Source of the DNA: Mumia quercus | GTDB lineage: Bacteria > Actinomycetota > Actinomycetes > Propionibacteriales > Nocardioidaceae | Assembly (NCBI RefSeq): GCF_025506335.1 | Contig: NZ_JANZYO010000002.1 | Coordinates: forward strand, 1-64,000 | Reading direction: 5' to 3' | Length of the DNA stretch: 64,000 nucleotides | Shown here: one piece after another, positions 52,811 through 61,414 of the stretch | Numbering within the stretch: the stretch's first letter is position 1 | Layout: each line of letters begins with the position of its first letter | Translations under genes and position numbers: made by a program | Notes under the pieces: generated by a model | What the model saw: only the letters and a program-made list of their open reading frames with translations | What the model was told of the DNA's origin: nothing | The model's database searches: none

Positions 52811-55800
52811 GTGCCCGACGTGCCCGACGTGCTCGACCGCTTCTCGCCCGCGACCGCGGCGTGGTTCCGCGGCGCGTTCCCGGCACCGACCGCCGCGCAG
52901 GCCGGAGCATGGGACGCCATCGCCCAGGGCAGCAACGCGCTCGTCGTCGCCCCCACCGGCTCGGGCAAGACGCTCTCGGCGTTCCTGTGGGCGCTCGACC
53001 GGCTCGTCACCGGGCCGGAGCCCGACGACGCCAAGCGGCGCACCCGCGTGCTCTACGTGTCGCCGCTCAAGGCGCTGGCCGTGGACGTCGAGCGCAACCT
53101 CCGCTCTCCGCTGGTCGGCATCACCCAGACCGCGAAGCGCCTGGCGGCCGACGGCGAGTCCGCGCTCCCCCGCGACGTCACCGTCGGCGTGCGCTCCGGC
53201 GACACGACGCCCGCCGAGCGTCGTACGCTCGCGACCCGGCCGCCCGACATCCTCATCACCACGCCCGAGTCGCTGTTCCTCGTGCTGACGTCGGCGGCGC
53301 GAGAGACGCTGCGCGGCGTCGAGGCCGTCATCGTCGACGAGGTCCACGCCGTCGCCGGCACCAAGCGCGGCGCCCACCTCGCGCTGACCCTCGAGCGGCT
53401 CGACGCCCTCCTCGAGACCCCGGCGCAGCGCATCGGCCTGTCCGCGACCGTCCGCCCGCACACGGAGGTCGCGCGGTTCCTGGGCGGCGCTGCCCCCGTA
53501 CGCGTGGTGGCGCCGGAGTCCGAGAAGCGCTGGGACCTCTCGGTGGTCGTGCCGGTCGAGGACATGACCTCCCTGCCCACGCGGACGAGCGAGGGCGACG
53601 ACGACCCCGATCCACGAGACCAGGCCTCGATCTGGCCTCACGTCGAGGAGCGCGTCGTCGACCTCGTCGAGCAGGCACGGTCGTCCATCGTGTTCGCCAA
53701 CTCGCGCCGCCTCGCCGAGCGGCTGACCGCGCGCCTCAACGAGATCCATGCCGAGCGACTCGGCGCCACGCTTCCCGACACCGGCTCCCCCGCCGCGGCC
53801 ACGCCCGGCCAGTCCGGCACCGCCGCGGGCGCCTCGCCGATCCTGGCACGTGCCCATCACGGGTCGGTCAGCAAGGAGCAGCGCGCCCTCATCGAGGACG
53901 ACCTCAAGTCCGGCCGACTGCCCTGCGTCGTCGCGACCTCGAGCCTGGAGCTCGGCATCGACATGGGCGCGGTCGACCTCGTCGTCCAGGTCGAGTCACC
54001 GCCGTCGGTGGCCAGCGGGCTCCAGCGGGTCGGCCGCGCGGGGCACCAGGTGGGCGAGGTGTCGCGGGGAGTCGTCTTCCCGAAGCACCGCACCGACCTC
54101 CTCCAGGCCACCGTCACGATCGAGCGCATGGTCTCCGGCGCCATCGAGGAGCTGACCGTCCCGACCAACCCGCTCGACGTCCTCGCGCAGCAGGTCGTCG
54201 CCGCGTGCGCGCTCGACACCCTCGACGTCGACGAGCTGTACGAGACGGTCCGGCGGGCCGCGCCGTACGCGACGCTCCCCCGCTCCGCGTACGAGGCGAC
54301 GCTCGACCTCCTTGCGGGCCGCTACCCGTCCGACGAGTTCGCCGAGCTGCGGCCGCGCCTGGTCTGGGACCGCGTCGCCGGCACGCTCACCGGCCGACCC
54401 GGAGCGCAGCGCCTCGCCGTCACGTCAGGCGGCACGATCCCCGACCGGGGGCTCTTCGGTGTCTACCTCGTCGGCGCGGAGTCCACCGCGCGCGGCAGCG
54501 CGCGCGTGGGCGAGCTGGACGAGGAGATGGTCTACGAGTCGCGCGTCGGTGACGTGTTCGCCCTCGGGGCGACGAGCTGGCGCATCGAGGACATCACCCA
54601 CGACCGCGTGCTCGTCTCCCCCGCGTACGGGCAGCCCGGGCGCCTGCCGTTCTGGCGCGGCGACAACCCTGGCCGGCCGATCGAGCTCGGCCGGGCTCTC
54701 GGTGCCTTCACGCGGGCGATGGCGACCGGCGACCGCGACGAGGCGCGGGCCCGATGCGAGACCGCAGGGCTCGACCCGTACGCGATCGACAACCTCTTCG
54801 CCCTCGTCGACGAGCAGAAGGCCGCGACCGGGCGGGTGCCCGACGACACCCTGCTGGTCGTCGAGCGCTTCCGCGACGAGCTCGGCGACTGGCGTCTCGT
54901 GCTGCACTCCCCGCTCGGCCTCGCCGTCCACGCGCCGTGGGCGCTGGCGGTGGGTGCACGGGTGCGTGAGCGCTACGGCCTCGACTCCGCGAGCATGGCC
55001 AGCGACGACGGCATCGTCGTCCGCCTCCCCGAGACCGACGCCGAGCCGCCGGGCGGTGAGCTGTTCGCCTTCACCGCGGAGGAGATCGAGGACCTCGTCA
55101 CCGAGGAGGTCGGCGGCTCGGCGCTGTTCGCGGCGCGCTTCCGCGAGTGCGCCGCCCGGGCCCTGCTGCTGCCTCGCCGTGACCCCGGTCGCCGCAGCCC
55201 GCTGTGGCAGCAGCGCCAGCGGGCCGCGCAGCTGCTGGAGGTCGCCCGGCGCTACCCGACGTTCCCGATCGTGCTCGAGACCGTGCGCGAGGTGCTCCAG
55301 GACGTCTACGACCTGCCGTCGCTGGTGCAGATGATGCGTGACCTGGAGAGCCGGCGCCTACGGATCGTCGACGTAGCGACCCAGGAGCCGTCGCCGTTCG
55401 CGAAGTCGCTGCTCTTCGGTTACGTCGCCGCGTTCCTGTACGAGGGTGACAGCCCGCTCGCCGAGCGCCGTGCCGCGGCGCTCGCGCTCGACTCGTCGCT
55501 GCTGTCGGAGCTGCTCGGCCGGGCGGAGCTGCGCGACCTCCTCGACGCCGAGGTGATCGCGCAGACCGAGGCCGAGCTCCAACGGCTCGTCCCCGAGCGC
55601 CGTGCCCGAGGCGCCGAGGGGGTCGCCGACCTTCTCCGGATGCTCGGCCCGATGACGTCGGAGGAGGTCGCCGAACGCTGCACCGAGCCCGCGGAGGCGT
55701 CGGCGTGGCTCGTCGAGCTGGCGGAGGCCCGGCGCGTGATCCGTGTCCCCGCGCCGTCGAGCGCGGGCGAGGCGGCCCAGTGGTGGGTCGCCGTGGAGGA

Positions 55801-57412
55801 CGCCGGCCGCCTGCGCGACGCGCTCGGCACCCCTGTCCCGATCGGCGTGCCGGACGCGTTCGTCGAGCCGGTCGACGACCCGCTGGGCGACCTCGTGGCG
55901 CGCTACGCCCGGACCCACGGGCCGTTTGTCGCCGGCGACGTCGCCGCGCGCTTCGGCCTCGGGGTCGCGGTGGTGTCCGAGACGCTGCGCCGGCTCGCCG
56001 CCCACGGTCGCGTCACCGACGGCGAGTTCACGCCCGGCGCCGGCGGGTCGGAGTGGTGCGATGCCGAGGTCGTGCGGCGCCTGCGCCGCCGCTCGCTGGC
56101 CGCGCTGCGCAAGGAGGTCGAGCCCGTCTCACCCGAGACCCTGGGCCGCTTCCTGCCCGCGTGGCAGCACGTGGGCGGGCGGCTGCGCGGCGTCGACGGC
56201 CTGCTGACGGCGATCGAGCAGCTCGCCGGCTCATCGGTGCCGGCCTCGGCGCTCGAGCCCCTGGTGCTGCGCTCGCGCGTCCTCGACTACTCCCCCGCGA
56301 TGCTCGACGAGCTCACCACCGCCGGCGAGGTCGTCTGGTCGGGGGTCGGCGCGCTGCCGGGCAACGACGGCTGGGTCTCGCTGCACCTCGCCGACACCGC
56401 GCCGCTGACGCTCGCGCCGCCGTCCGAGCTCGAGCTGAGCGCGCTCCAGGAGGCGGTGCTCGGCGTCGTCCAGTCCGGCGGTGCGTACTTCTTCCGCCAG
56501 CTCGCCGACGCCGTGGCAGCCGGCGGCGACACCTCGGCCCCCGATGCCGAGCTGGCCGACGCGCTCTGGGACCTCGTGTGGGCCGGCTACCTCACCAACG
56601 ACACGCTGGCGCCACTGCGCACGCTGATCGGCGCCGGTCGCACCGCTCACCGCACCGCGCGCGCCGCACCGCGGCTGCGCGGGCGTCGTGCGCCGTCCTT
56701 CGCACGCCCGACGATGCCGACCCGTACGGGTCCGCCGACCGTGGGCGGACGCTGGGCGCTGGTCCCGCGCCCCGAGGACAACCCGACCGTCCGCGCGCAC
56801 GCGACCGCCGAGCAGCTGCTCGAGCGGCACGGCGTCGTCACCCGCGGCACGGCCGTGAGCGAAGGGGTGACCGGTGGGTTCGCCGCCGTCTACAAGGTCC
56901 TGAGCGGCTTCGAGGAGGCCGGGCGGGCACGTCGGGGCTACTTCGTCGACGGCCTCGGCGCCGCCCAGTTCGCCACGGCCGGCGCCGTCGACCGCCTGCG
57001 CTCGTACGCCCGTGAGCCGGGCCAGGATCCCGAGCGGCGTGCCGTCACCCTGGCCGCCACCGACCCCGCCAACCCGTACGGGGCTGCGCTGGGATGGCCC
57101 GAGACCGGTGGCGGACACCGCCCCGGACGCAAGGCCGGCGCGCTCGTGGTGCTGGTCGACGGAGCGCTCTCGCTGTACGTCGAGCGGGGCGGGCGCACGC
57201 TCCTCACGTTCGACGACCTCGACGACCCGGAGGGCGCCGCCCGGCTCGAGCCGGCCATCGACGCGCTGGCGACCGCCGTCCGCGACGGCGTGCTGGGGCG
57301 CCTCACGGTCGAGAAGGCCGACGGCGAGGCGGTGCTGGGCACGGCGCTCGGCGAGGCGCTCGCCAAGGCGGGGTTCCACGCGACGCCGCGCGGCCTGCGG
57401 ATCCGGGGCTGA
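52811..57412 (+). CDS. lhr: Lhr-type large DEAD/H-box DNA helicase
   Basis: The protein has 1533 residues from the GTG at 52811, where homology starts (VLDRFSPATAAWFRGAF); the open frame further upstream runs through the palindromes. Motif I APTGSGKT is at 47-54; VDEVHAVAGTKRGAHL, SATV and GRAGHQVG (motif VI) complete the core, followed by the ~600-residue C-terminal region of long Lhr. It moves 3'-5' on single-stranded DNA and unwinds DNA:RNA hybrids in mycobacteria, where it is damage-linked. The nei2 start is two bases after its stop, the same pairing as Rv3296-Rv3297. Confidence 0.93.
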   Translation: MPDVPDVLDRFSPATAAWFRGAFPAPTAAQAGAWDAIAQGSNALVVAPTGSGKTLSAFLWALDRLVTGPEPDDAKRRTRVLYVSPLKALAVDVERNLRSPLVGITQTAKRLAADGESALPRDVTVGVRSGDTTPAERRTLATRPPDILITTPESLFLVLTSAARETLRGVEAVIVDEVHAVAGTKRGAHLALTLERLDALLETPAQRIGLSATVRPHTEVARFLGGAAPVRVVAPESEKRWDLSVVVPVEDMTSLPTRTSEGDDDPDPRDQASIWPHVEERVVDLVEQARSSIVFANSRRLAERLTARLNEIHAERLGATLPDTGSPAAATPGQSGTAAGASPILARAHHGSVSKEQRALIEDDLKSGRLPCVVATSSLELGIDMGAVDLVVQVESPPSVASGLQRVGRAGHQVGEVSRGVVFPKHRTDLLQATVTIERMVSGAIEELTVPTNPLDVLAQQVVAACALDTLDVDELYETVRRAAPYATLPRSAYEATLDLLAGRYPSDEFAELRPRLVWDRVAGTLTGRPGAQRLAVTSGGTIPDRGLFGVYLVGAESTARGSARVGELDEEMVYESRVGDVFALGATSWRIEDITHDRVLVSPAYGQPGRLPFWRGDNPGRPIELGRALGAFTRAMATGDRDEARARCETAGLDPYAIDNLFALVDEQKAATGRVPDDTLLVVERFRDELGDWRLVLHSPLGLAVHAPWALAVGARVRERYGLDSASMASDDGIVVRLPETDAEPPGGELFAFTAEEIEDLVTEEVGGSALFAARFRECAARALLLPRRDPGRRSPLWQQRQRAAQLLEVARRYPTFPIVLETVREVLQDVYDLPSLVQMMRDLESRRLRIVDVATQEPSPFAKSLLFGYVAAFLYEGDSPLAERRAAALALDSSLLSELLGRAELRDLLDAEVIAQTEAELQRLVPERRARGAEGVADLLRMLGPMTSEEVAERCTEPAEASAWLVELAEARRVIRVPAPSSAGEAAQWWVAVEDAGRLRDALGTPVPIGVPDAFVEPVDDPLGDLVARYARTHGPFVAGDVAARFGLGVAVVSETLRRLAAHGRVTDGEFTPGAGGSEWCDAEVVRRLRRRSLAALRKEVEPVSPETLGRFLPAWQHVGGRLRGVDGLLTAIEQLAGSSVPASALEPLVLRSRVLDYSPAMLDELTTAGEVVWSGVGALPGNDGWVSLHLADTAPLTLAPPSELELSALQEAVLGVVQSGGAYFFRQLADAVAAGGDTSAPDAELADALWDLVWAGYLTNDTLAPLRTLIGAGRTAHRTARAAPRLRGRRAPSFARPTMPTRTGPPTVGGRWALVPRPEDNPTVRAHATAEQLLERHGVVTRGTAVSEGVTGGFAAVYKVLSGFEEAGRARRGYFVDGLGAAQFATAGAVDRLRSYAREPGQDPERRAVTLAATDPANPYGAALGWPETGGGHRPGRKAGALVVLVDGALSLYVERGGRTLLTFDDLDDPEGAARLEPAIDALATAVRDGVLGRLTVEKADGEAVLGTALGEALAKAGFHATPRGLRIRG

Positions 57413-57414
57413 CG

Positions 57415-58209
57415 GTGCCCGAGGGAGACGCCGTCTGGCGTACGGCACGACGCCTCGACGACGCGCTGCGGGGCAAGACCCTGGTCCGGACCGACTTCCG
57501 CACCCCCCAGCTCGCGACCTCCGACCTCGCCGGCGAGACGGTCCAGAGCGTCTCGAGCCGAGGCAAGCACCTCTTCGCCCGGATCGGCGACCTCTCGCTC
57601 CACACCCGCCTCGGCATGGACGGGTCGTGGCGGACGTACGACGCCGGCGGTCGCTGGACCCGGCCCGGTCACGAGGCGCGCGTGGTGCTGCAGACCGAGC
57701 GGGTGCAGGCCGTCGGGTTCCTGCTGCCGACCGTCGAGCTGCTGACGCTCGAGCAGGCCGAGGCGGTCCGCGCGCGGCTCGGTCCGGACCTGCTCGACCC
57801 GGACTTCGACGCCGCGGAGGCCTCACGTCGCGTGAGCGCCGATCCCGCCCGCAACCTCGGCGAGGCGCTGCTCGACCAGACCAACCTCGCCGGTGTCGGC
57901 AACATCTTCCGCAACGAGATCCTGTACGTCCGCGGCCTGCATCCGGACACCACCGTCGGCGACGACCCCGACCTGACCCGTACGCTCGCGACTGCGCGCC
58001 GCATGCTCGTCGCGAACCGCGCGTTCCCCGCCATCGTCACCACCGGCGTGGACCGGCGAGGACAACGCACCTGGGTGTACGGACGAGGCGGCGAGCCGTG
58101 CCGTCGCTGCGGCACCCGCGTCGAGCGCCGCGCGCCGATCGTCACTCAGACCCGCGGGGTCGAGGAGCGCGTCACCTACTGGTGCCCGCACTGCCAACCA
58201 GCCCCGTGA
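57415..58209 (+). CDS. nei2: Endonuclease VIII-type DNA glycosylase (Nei2)
   Basis: The protein has 264 residues with a GTG start. After Met the sequence is PEGDAVWR: Pro2 is the Schiff-base nucleophile and Glu3 the acid of Fpg/Nei enzymes. The H2TH region LLDQTNLAGVGNIFRNEILY and the zinc finger (CRRCG...WCPHC) are intact. It removes oxidised bases and cuts the abasic strand. It lies directly after lhr, in a repair pair known in actinobacteria. Confidence 0.92.
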   Translation: MPEGDAVWRTARRLDDALRGKTLVRTDFRTPQLATSDLAGETVQSVSSRGKHLFARIGDLSLHTRLGMDGSWRTYDAGGRWTRPGHEARVVLQTERVQAVGFLLPTVELLTLEQAEAVRARLGPDLLDPDFDAAEASRRVSADPARNLGEALLDQTNLAGVGNIFRNEILYVRGLHPDTTVGDDPDLTRTLATARRMLVANRAFPAIVTTGVDRRGQRTWVYGRGGEPCRRCGTRVERRAPIVTQTRGVEERVTYWCPHCQPAP

Positions 58210-58212
58210 GGC

Positions 58213-58509
58213 TCAGCGGACGCCGACGGAGTCGGACTCCGGCGCGAGGGCGATCGAGGCGTCGATCGTCGACTGCTCCTGGATCTCCATCAGCGCGCTC
58301 ACGTCACGAAGCACCTGCGACATCGGCACTTCGAGGGCGTCGCACAGGGCGGCGAGAAGCTCGGAGCTCGGCTCCTTCTGGCCGCGCTCGACCTCGGAGA
58401 TGTAGCCGAGGCTGACCCGAGCGGCAGCAGAGACGTCGCGCAGCGTCAGCCCCTTAGCCATCCGGCGAGCCCGCAGGACCTCACCGATCAAACGTCGAAG
58501 CACCGTCAT
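58213..58509 (-). CDS. clgR: ClgR-type XRE-family transcriptional activator
   Basis: The protein has 98 residues. The Cro/C1-type helix-turn-helix fills most of it: IGEVLRARRMAKGLTLRDVSAAARVSLGYISEVERGQKEPSSELLAALCDAL. Size and position beside cinA and pgsA match ClgR (Rv2745c), which turns on clp protease and stress genes. The C-terminus ends SVGVR rather than the AA degron of the Streptomyces protein. It follows cinA on the same strand after 99 bp, and converges with nei2. Confidence 0.88.
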   Translation of the reverse strand: MTVLRRLIGEVLRARRMAKGLTLRDVSAAARVSLGYISEVERGQKEPSSELLAALCDALEVPMSQVLRDVSALMEIQEQSTIDASIALAPESDSVGVR

Positions 58510-58565
58510 CTCACACCTCCGCTCTCAGACTTGGTACAACTCCTCGTCGAGCCGTGTTCTTCCCA

Positions 58566-58587
58566 CCACTCTATGCGCTACGAGTGG
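58566..58587. promoter_or_regulatory. Inverted repeat upstream of clgR
   Basis: CCACTC-N10-GAGTGG lies 57-78 bp before clgR and 22 bp after the cinA stop. It may be a clgR operator or a weak cinA terminator. Confidence 0.3.
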
Positions 58588-58608
58588 CGGACCGGCAACG
58601 TGCTCAGA

Positions 58609-59106
58609 TCAAGGGGCGTTTCGTCCCTCGTCCAGAACCTCGCCGAGCAGGCCGAGCGCCGCGTCGACGGACCCTGCGCGTACGGCTGCACGGTCGCCGT
58701 CGAGCGCCAGCCCGAGGGTCCGTACGCCGTCCTCCCAGGCCACCGCGACGTACGCGGTCCCGGCCGGCTTGCCCTCGCTCGGACCCGGGCCCGCCACGCC
58801 TGTCGTCGCCACGCCGTACGAGGCGCCGAGCCGGTCGCGGACACCCTGAGCCATCGCCTCGGCGACACCCGGGTCCACCGTGCCTCGGGCGGCGATCAAG
58901 ACCTGGTCCACGCCCAGGAGCGCGCTCTTGAGATCGGCCGCGTAGGCGACGACGCCGCCCCGCACCACGTCGGAGGCGCCGGGGACGTCGACGACACGCG
59001 CACAGAGCGCTCCCCCGGTCAGCGACTCGGCGAACGCGACGGACTGCGCACGGCGACGCAGCTCGTCGACCAAGGACCGCGGGTCACCGCCCGCGAGGCC
59101 GGTCAC
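58609..59106 (-). CDS. CinA C-terminal-domain protein (nicotinamide-nucleotide amidase, PncC-like)
   Basis: The protein has 165 residues with a GTG start that overlaps the pgsA stop. It holds only the CinA C-terminal domain: VAFAESLTGGALCARVVDVPGASDVVRGG, VYGVATTGVAGPGPSEGKPAGTAYVAV. Members of this domain deamidate nicotinamide mononucleotide in pyridine recycling. The cinA-pgsA-ftsK order is widespread in Gram-positive bacteria. Confidence 0.92.
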   Translation of the reverse strand: MTGLAGGDPRSLVDELRRRAQSVAFAESLTGGALCARVVDVPGASDVVRGGVVAYAADLKSALLGVDQVLIAARGTVDPGVAEAMAQGVRDRLGASYGVATTGVAGPGPSEGKPAGTAYVAVAWEDGVRTLGLALDGDRAAVRAGSVDAALGLLGEVLDEGRNAP

Positions 59107-59732
59107 GGACGTCCGGCGACCTGCTCGGGGACGTCCTTCGCCTTGGACGCGCGGACCATGCGCACCGCCTGCGCGATGTAGTCGAAACCGGTGATGACCG
59201 TCACCAGCACGGCAGCGCCCATCGTCAGGTAGGCGAACCACATCATCCAGTCGGGCAGCAGCGCCTCGATCGGGAAGACGTACGCCCCCAGGGCCACGGC
59301 CTGCAGCACGGTCTTGAGCTTGCCGCCGCGCGAGGCCGGCATCACGCCGTAGCGGATCACGCCGAAGCGCATGAAGGTGATGCCCCACTCGCGGACGAGG
59401 ACGAGGATCGTCACCCACCACGGGAGCGCACCGATGATCGAGAGCCCGACGAACGCCATGCCGGTGAGCGCCTTGTCGGCGATCGGGTCGGCGATCTTGC
59501 CGAAGTCGGTGATGAGCCCGCGGCTGCGGGCCAGGTTGCCGTCGATGCGGTCCGTCGCCATCGCGACGACGAAGACCGCCCAGGCCGCGAGCCGCAGACC
59601 GGTGTCCTCACCGCCGTCGAGGAGGAGGAGCCACCCGAACAACGGGACGAACGCGATCCGGAGGACGGTCAGCGCGTTCGCGATGTTGTAGTTGCTCGGC
59701 GCCTGCGGGGCAGGCGTCGACGTGTCGTTCAT
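59103..59732 (-). CDS. pgsA: CDP-diacylglycerol--glycerol-3-phosphate phosphatidyltransferase family protein PgsA
   Basis: The protein has 209 residues from the ATG at 59732 (ribosome site GAGGAGAGAG). The CDP-alcohol phosphotransferase motif is intact: DRIDGNLARSRG, DFGKIADPIADK, i.e. D-x2-DG-x2-AR-x8-D-x3-D type. It has about five membrane helices. It makes phosphatidylglycerophosphate for membrane phospholipids. Its stop overlaps the cinA start; the RodZ-like gene lies 79 bp upstream. Confidence 0.92.
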   Translation of the reverse strand: MNDTSTPAPQAPSNYNIANALTVLRIAFVPLFGWLLLLDGGEDTGLRLAAWAVFVVAMATDRIDGNLARSRGLITDFGKIADPIADKALTGMAFVGLSIIGALPWWVTILVLVREWGITFMRFGVIRYGVMPASRGGKLKTVLQAVALGAYVFPIEALLPDWMMWFAYLTMGAAVLVTVITGFDYIAQAVRMVRASKAKDVPEQVAGRP

Positions 59733-59811
59733 CTCTCTCCTCGGGCCGGCTCGGGGTGGCAGGTCGTCTGGTGCCCCTGGCCTTGGACCTCGCTCCAGCC
59801 TATCGCCACCC

Positions 59812-61413
59812 TCAAGAATCGCCGAGCGTGGCCGACCCCTTCTCGGAGCCGTCCGCGACACGTCGCGCCTTGCCTCCGTTGACCGCCACGGTCGCGGCGT
59901 CGGCCCGTCCGACGGTGACCTTCGCGGGTCCGACGACGCTGACCCGCTTGAACTCGCCCTTCGCGAGGTCACCGGTCCAGATCGTGGCTCCCGTGCCGTC
60001 CGTGACGGTCACCTTGGTGGGCTTCTTCTCCTTGCCGCGGATGAGGAGGTGGTTGGTCGTCGGGGCTCCGAGCCCGGCCAGCGACGACGGGTCGGCGGGG
60101 GGCGGTGCCACCTCGGTGGGGACGCTCGCGGGAGCGTCGGTGTCGTCGCCGTTGCCGACCACGAGCTGCCCGATGCCCCAGATGATCGCGAGCACCAGGA
60201 CGACGACGGTGAGCGCGAGCCAGCTCCGGCCACCGCGGGCGACCCGGATCGCCTGGGCCCCGGTGGCGCGCTCGGCCTCGAAGACCGCACGCGCCGGGAT
60301 CGGAGCCTGGGCGTACGAGGCGTCGTAGCGCGCGATCCACGGCTCCGGGTCCGTCCCGAGCGCACGACCGAGCGAGCGGAGGTGGCCGCGTGCGTAGAAG
60401 TCGCCGCCGCAGGCCGACACGTCGTCCGCCTCCAGGGCCTCGATCACGTGAGGGCGGATGCGGGTGCGCTCGGCGAGGTCGTCGATGCTGACCCCTGCGC
60501 TCTCGCGCGCGGTACGGAGCTGGTCGCCGAGGCCAGGAACGGTCTGGACGGGTTCGGCATCCGCCGCGTCGTCCGCCTCAGGCGCGGGCTCAGGCGCGGG
60601 TGCGTCGACCACGAGGGAGCGCGGCGCGTCCTCGGCGGGCGCGTCGATGACGAGCTCCGGGCGGCCATGGCTCGCGCGCAGCGCCGTGACGACCTTGTAG
60701 CCCGGCGCGAGAGCGGAGGTCCCCGCGCTCTGCACCAGACCGAGGTCGATCCGCGCCGGCGCGCTGACCGACCGCACCGGCGGGGCGGGAGCGGGCGGGG
60801 CGGGAGCCGGCGGTACGGGAGCGGGCGGCGCGTCCTCGTCGTCACGGTCCTGCGCCGGCGCTGCCTCGGCAAGTTCAGCGGTGTCCGCGGGCGGAGGCGT
60901 GTCCGCGTCGGCGTCGCGGGGCGGCACGACCACGATCTCGTCGTCGCCCGAGAGCTGCCGCAGCGCCTCGGCGACGTCCTCGCGGCTCGCGCGCACGGCC
61001 AGTCCCAGCGGCACCACGAACGCCGTCCCGTCCGAGGCGACCACGTCGATCGCCCCGTCGCCGAGCAGTCCCCTGGGCTCCGCGAGCACGACGTGATCGA
61101 CATCGGCCCAGGGGAACCCTCGCCACGCGTCGCCGTGCCGTACGCGTACGCCGAGCGAGTCCGCGACCATCAGCGGGCTCCGCGCGTCGTACCACCCCCG
61201 ACCCGCCAGCAGCCCGACGCCACCGAGCACGCCCGCGATCAACCAGAGCAGCGCCGAGCCGTCGACCGCGCGCACGGCGTACGCGACCGCCAGCACGCCC
61301 GCTCCCACGGCGACGAGCGCGAGGACGCCCGCACTGCGGCGTACCTCGAGCACCTCCCCCGACCCCGTCCCCGCGGGGTCGAGCGTCCGTCCCTGCTCCA
61401 GCCGATCTGTCAT
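59812..61413 (-). CDS. RodZ-like HTH membrane protein with extra N-terminal two-helix/PH-like region
   Basis: The protein has 533 residues. The C-terminal half is RodZ-like: cytoplasmic HTH_25 at about 293-365 (LGDQLRTARESAGVSIDDLAERTRI), one membrane helix at 398-419, then an outside DUF4115-like domain (450-533). The N-terminal half is unusual: two membrane helices (27-49, 54-71), a PH-like strand region (about 76-165) and a Pro/Ala linker (165-215). Two frames may have fused. It follows ftsK with no gap and is expected to act in cell-shape control or the divisome. Confidence 0.8.
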   Translation of the reverse strand: MTDRLEQGRTLDPAGTGSGEVLEVRRSAGVLALVAVGAGVLAVAYAVRAVDGSALLWLIAGVLGGVGLLAGRGWYDARSPLMVADSLGVRVRHGDAWRGFPWADVDHVVLAEPRGLLGDGAIDVVASDGTAFVVPLGLAVRASREDVAEALRQLSGDDEIVVVPPRDADADTPPPADTAELAEAAPAQDRDDEDAPPAPVPPAPAPPAPAPPVRSVSAPARIDLGLVQSAGTSALAPGYKVVTALRASHGRPELVIDAPAEDAPRSLVVDAPAPEPAPEADDAADAEPVQTVPGLGDQLRTARESAGVSIDDLAERTRIRPHVIEALEADDVSACGGDFYARGHLRSLGRALGTDPEPWIARYDASYAQAPIPARAVFEAERATGAQAIRVARGGRSWLALTVVVLVLAIIWGIGQLVVGNGDDTDAPASVPTEVAPPPADPSSLAGLGAPTTNHLLIRGKEKKPTKVTVTDGTGATIWTGDLAKGEFKRVSVVGPAKVTVGRADAATVAVNGGKARRVADGSEKGSATLGDS

Positions 61414-61414
61414 G

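Noticed and set aside
52577-53860. A long open frame antisense to the start of lhr
   Set aside because: High GC gives long shadow frames; it lacks any domain pattern, and lhr on the other strand is unmistakable.
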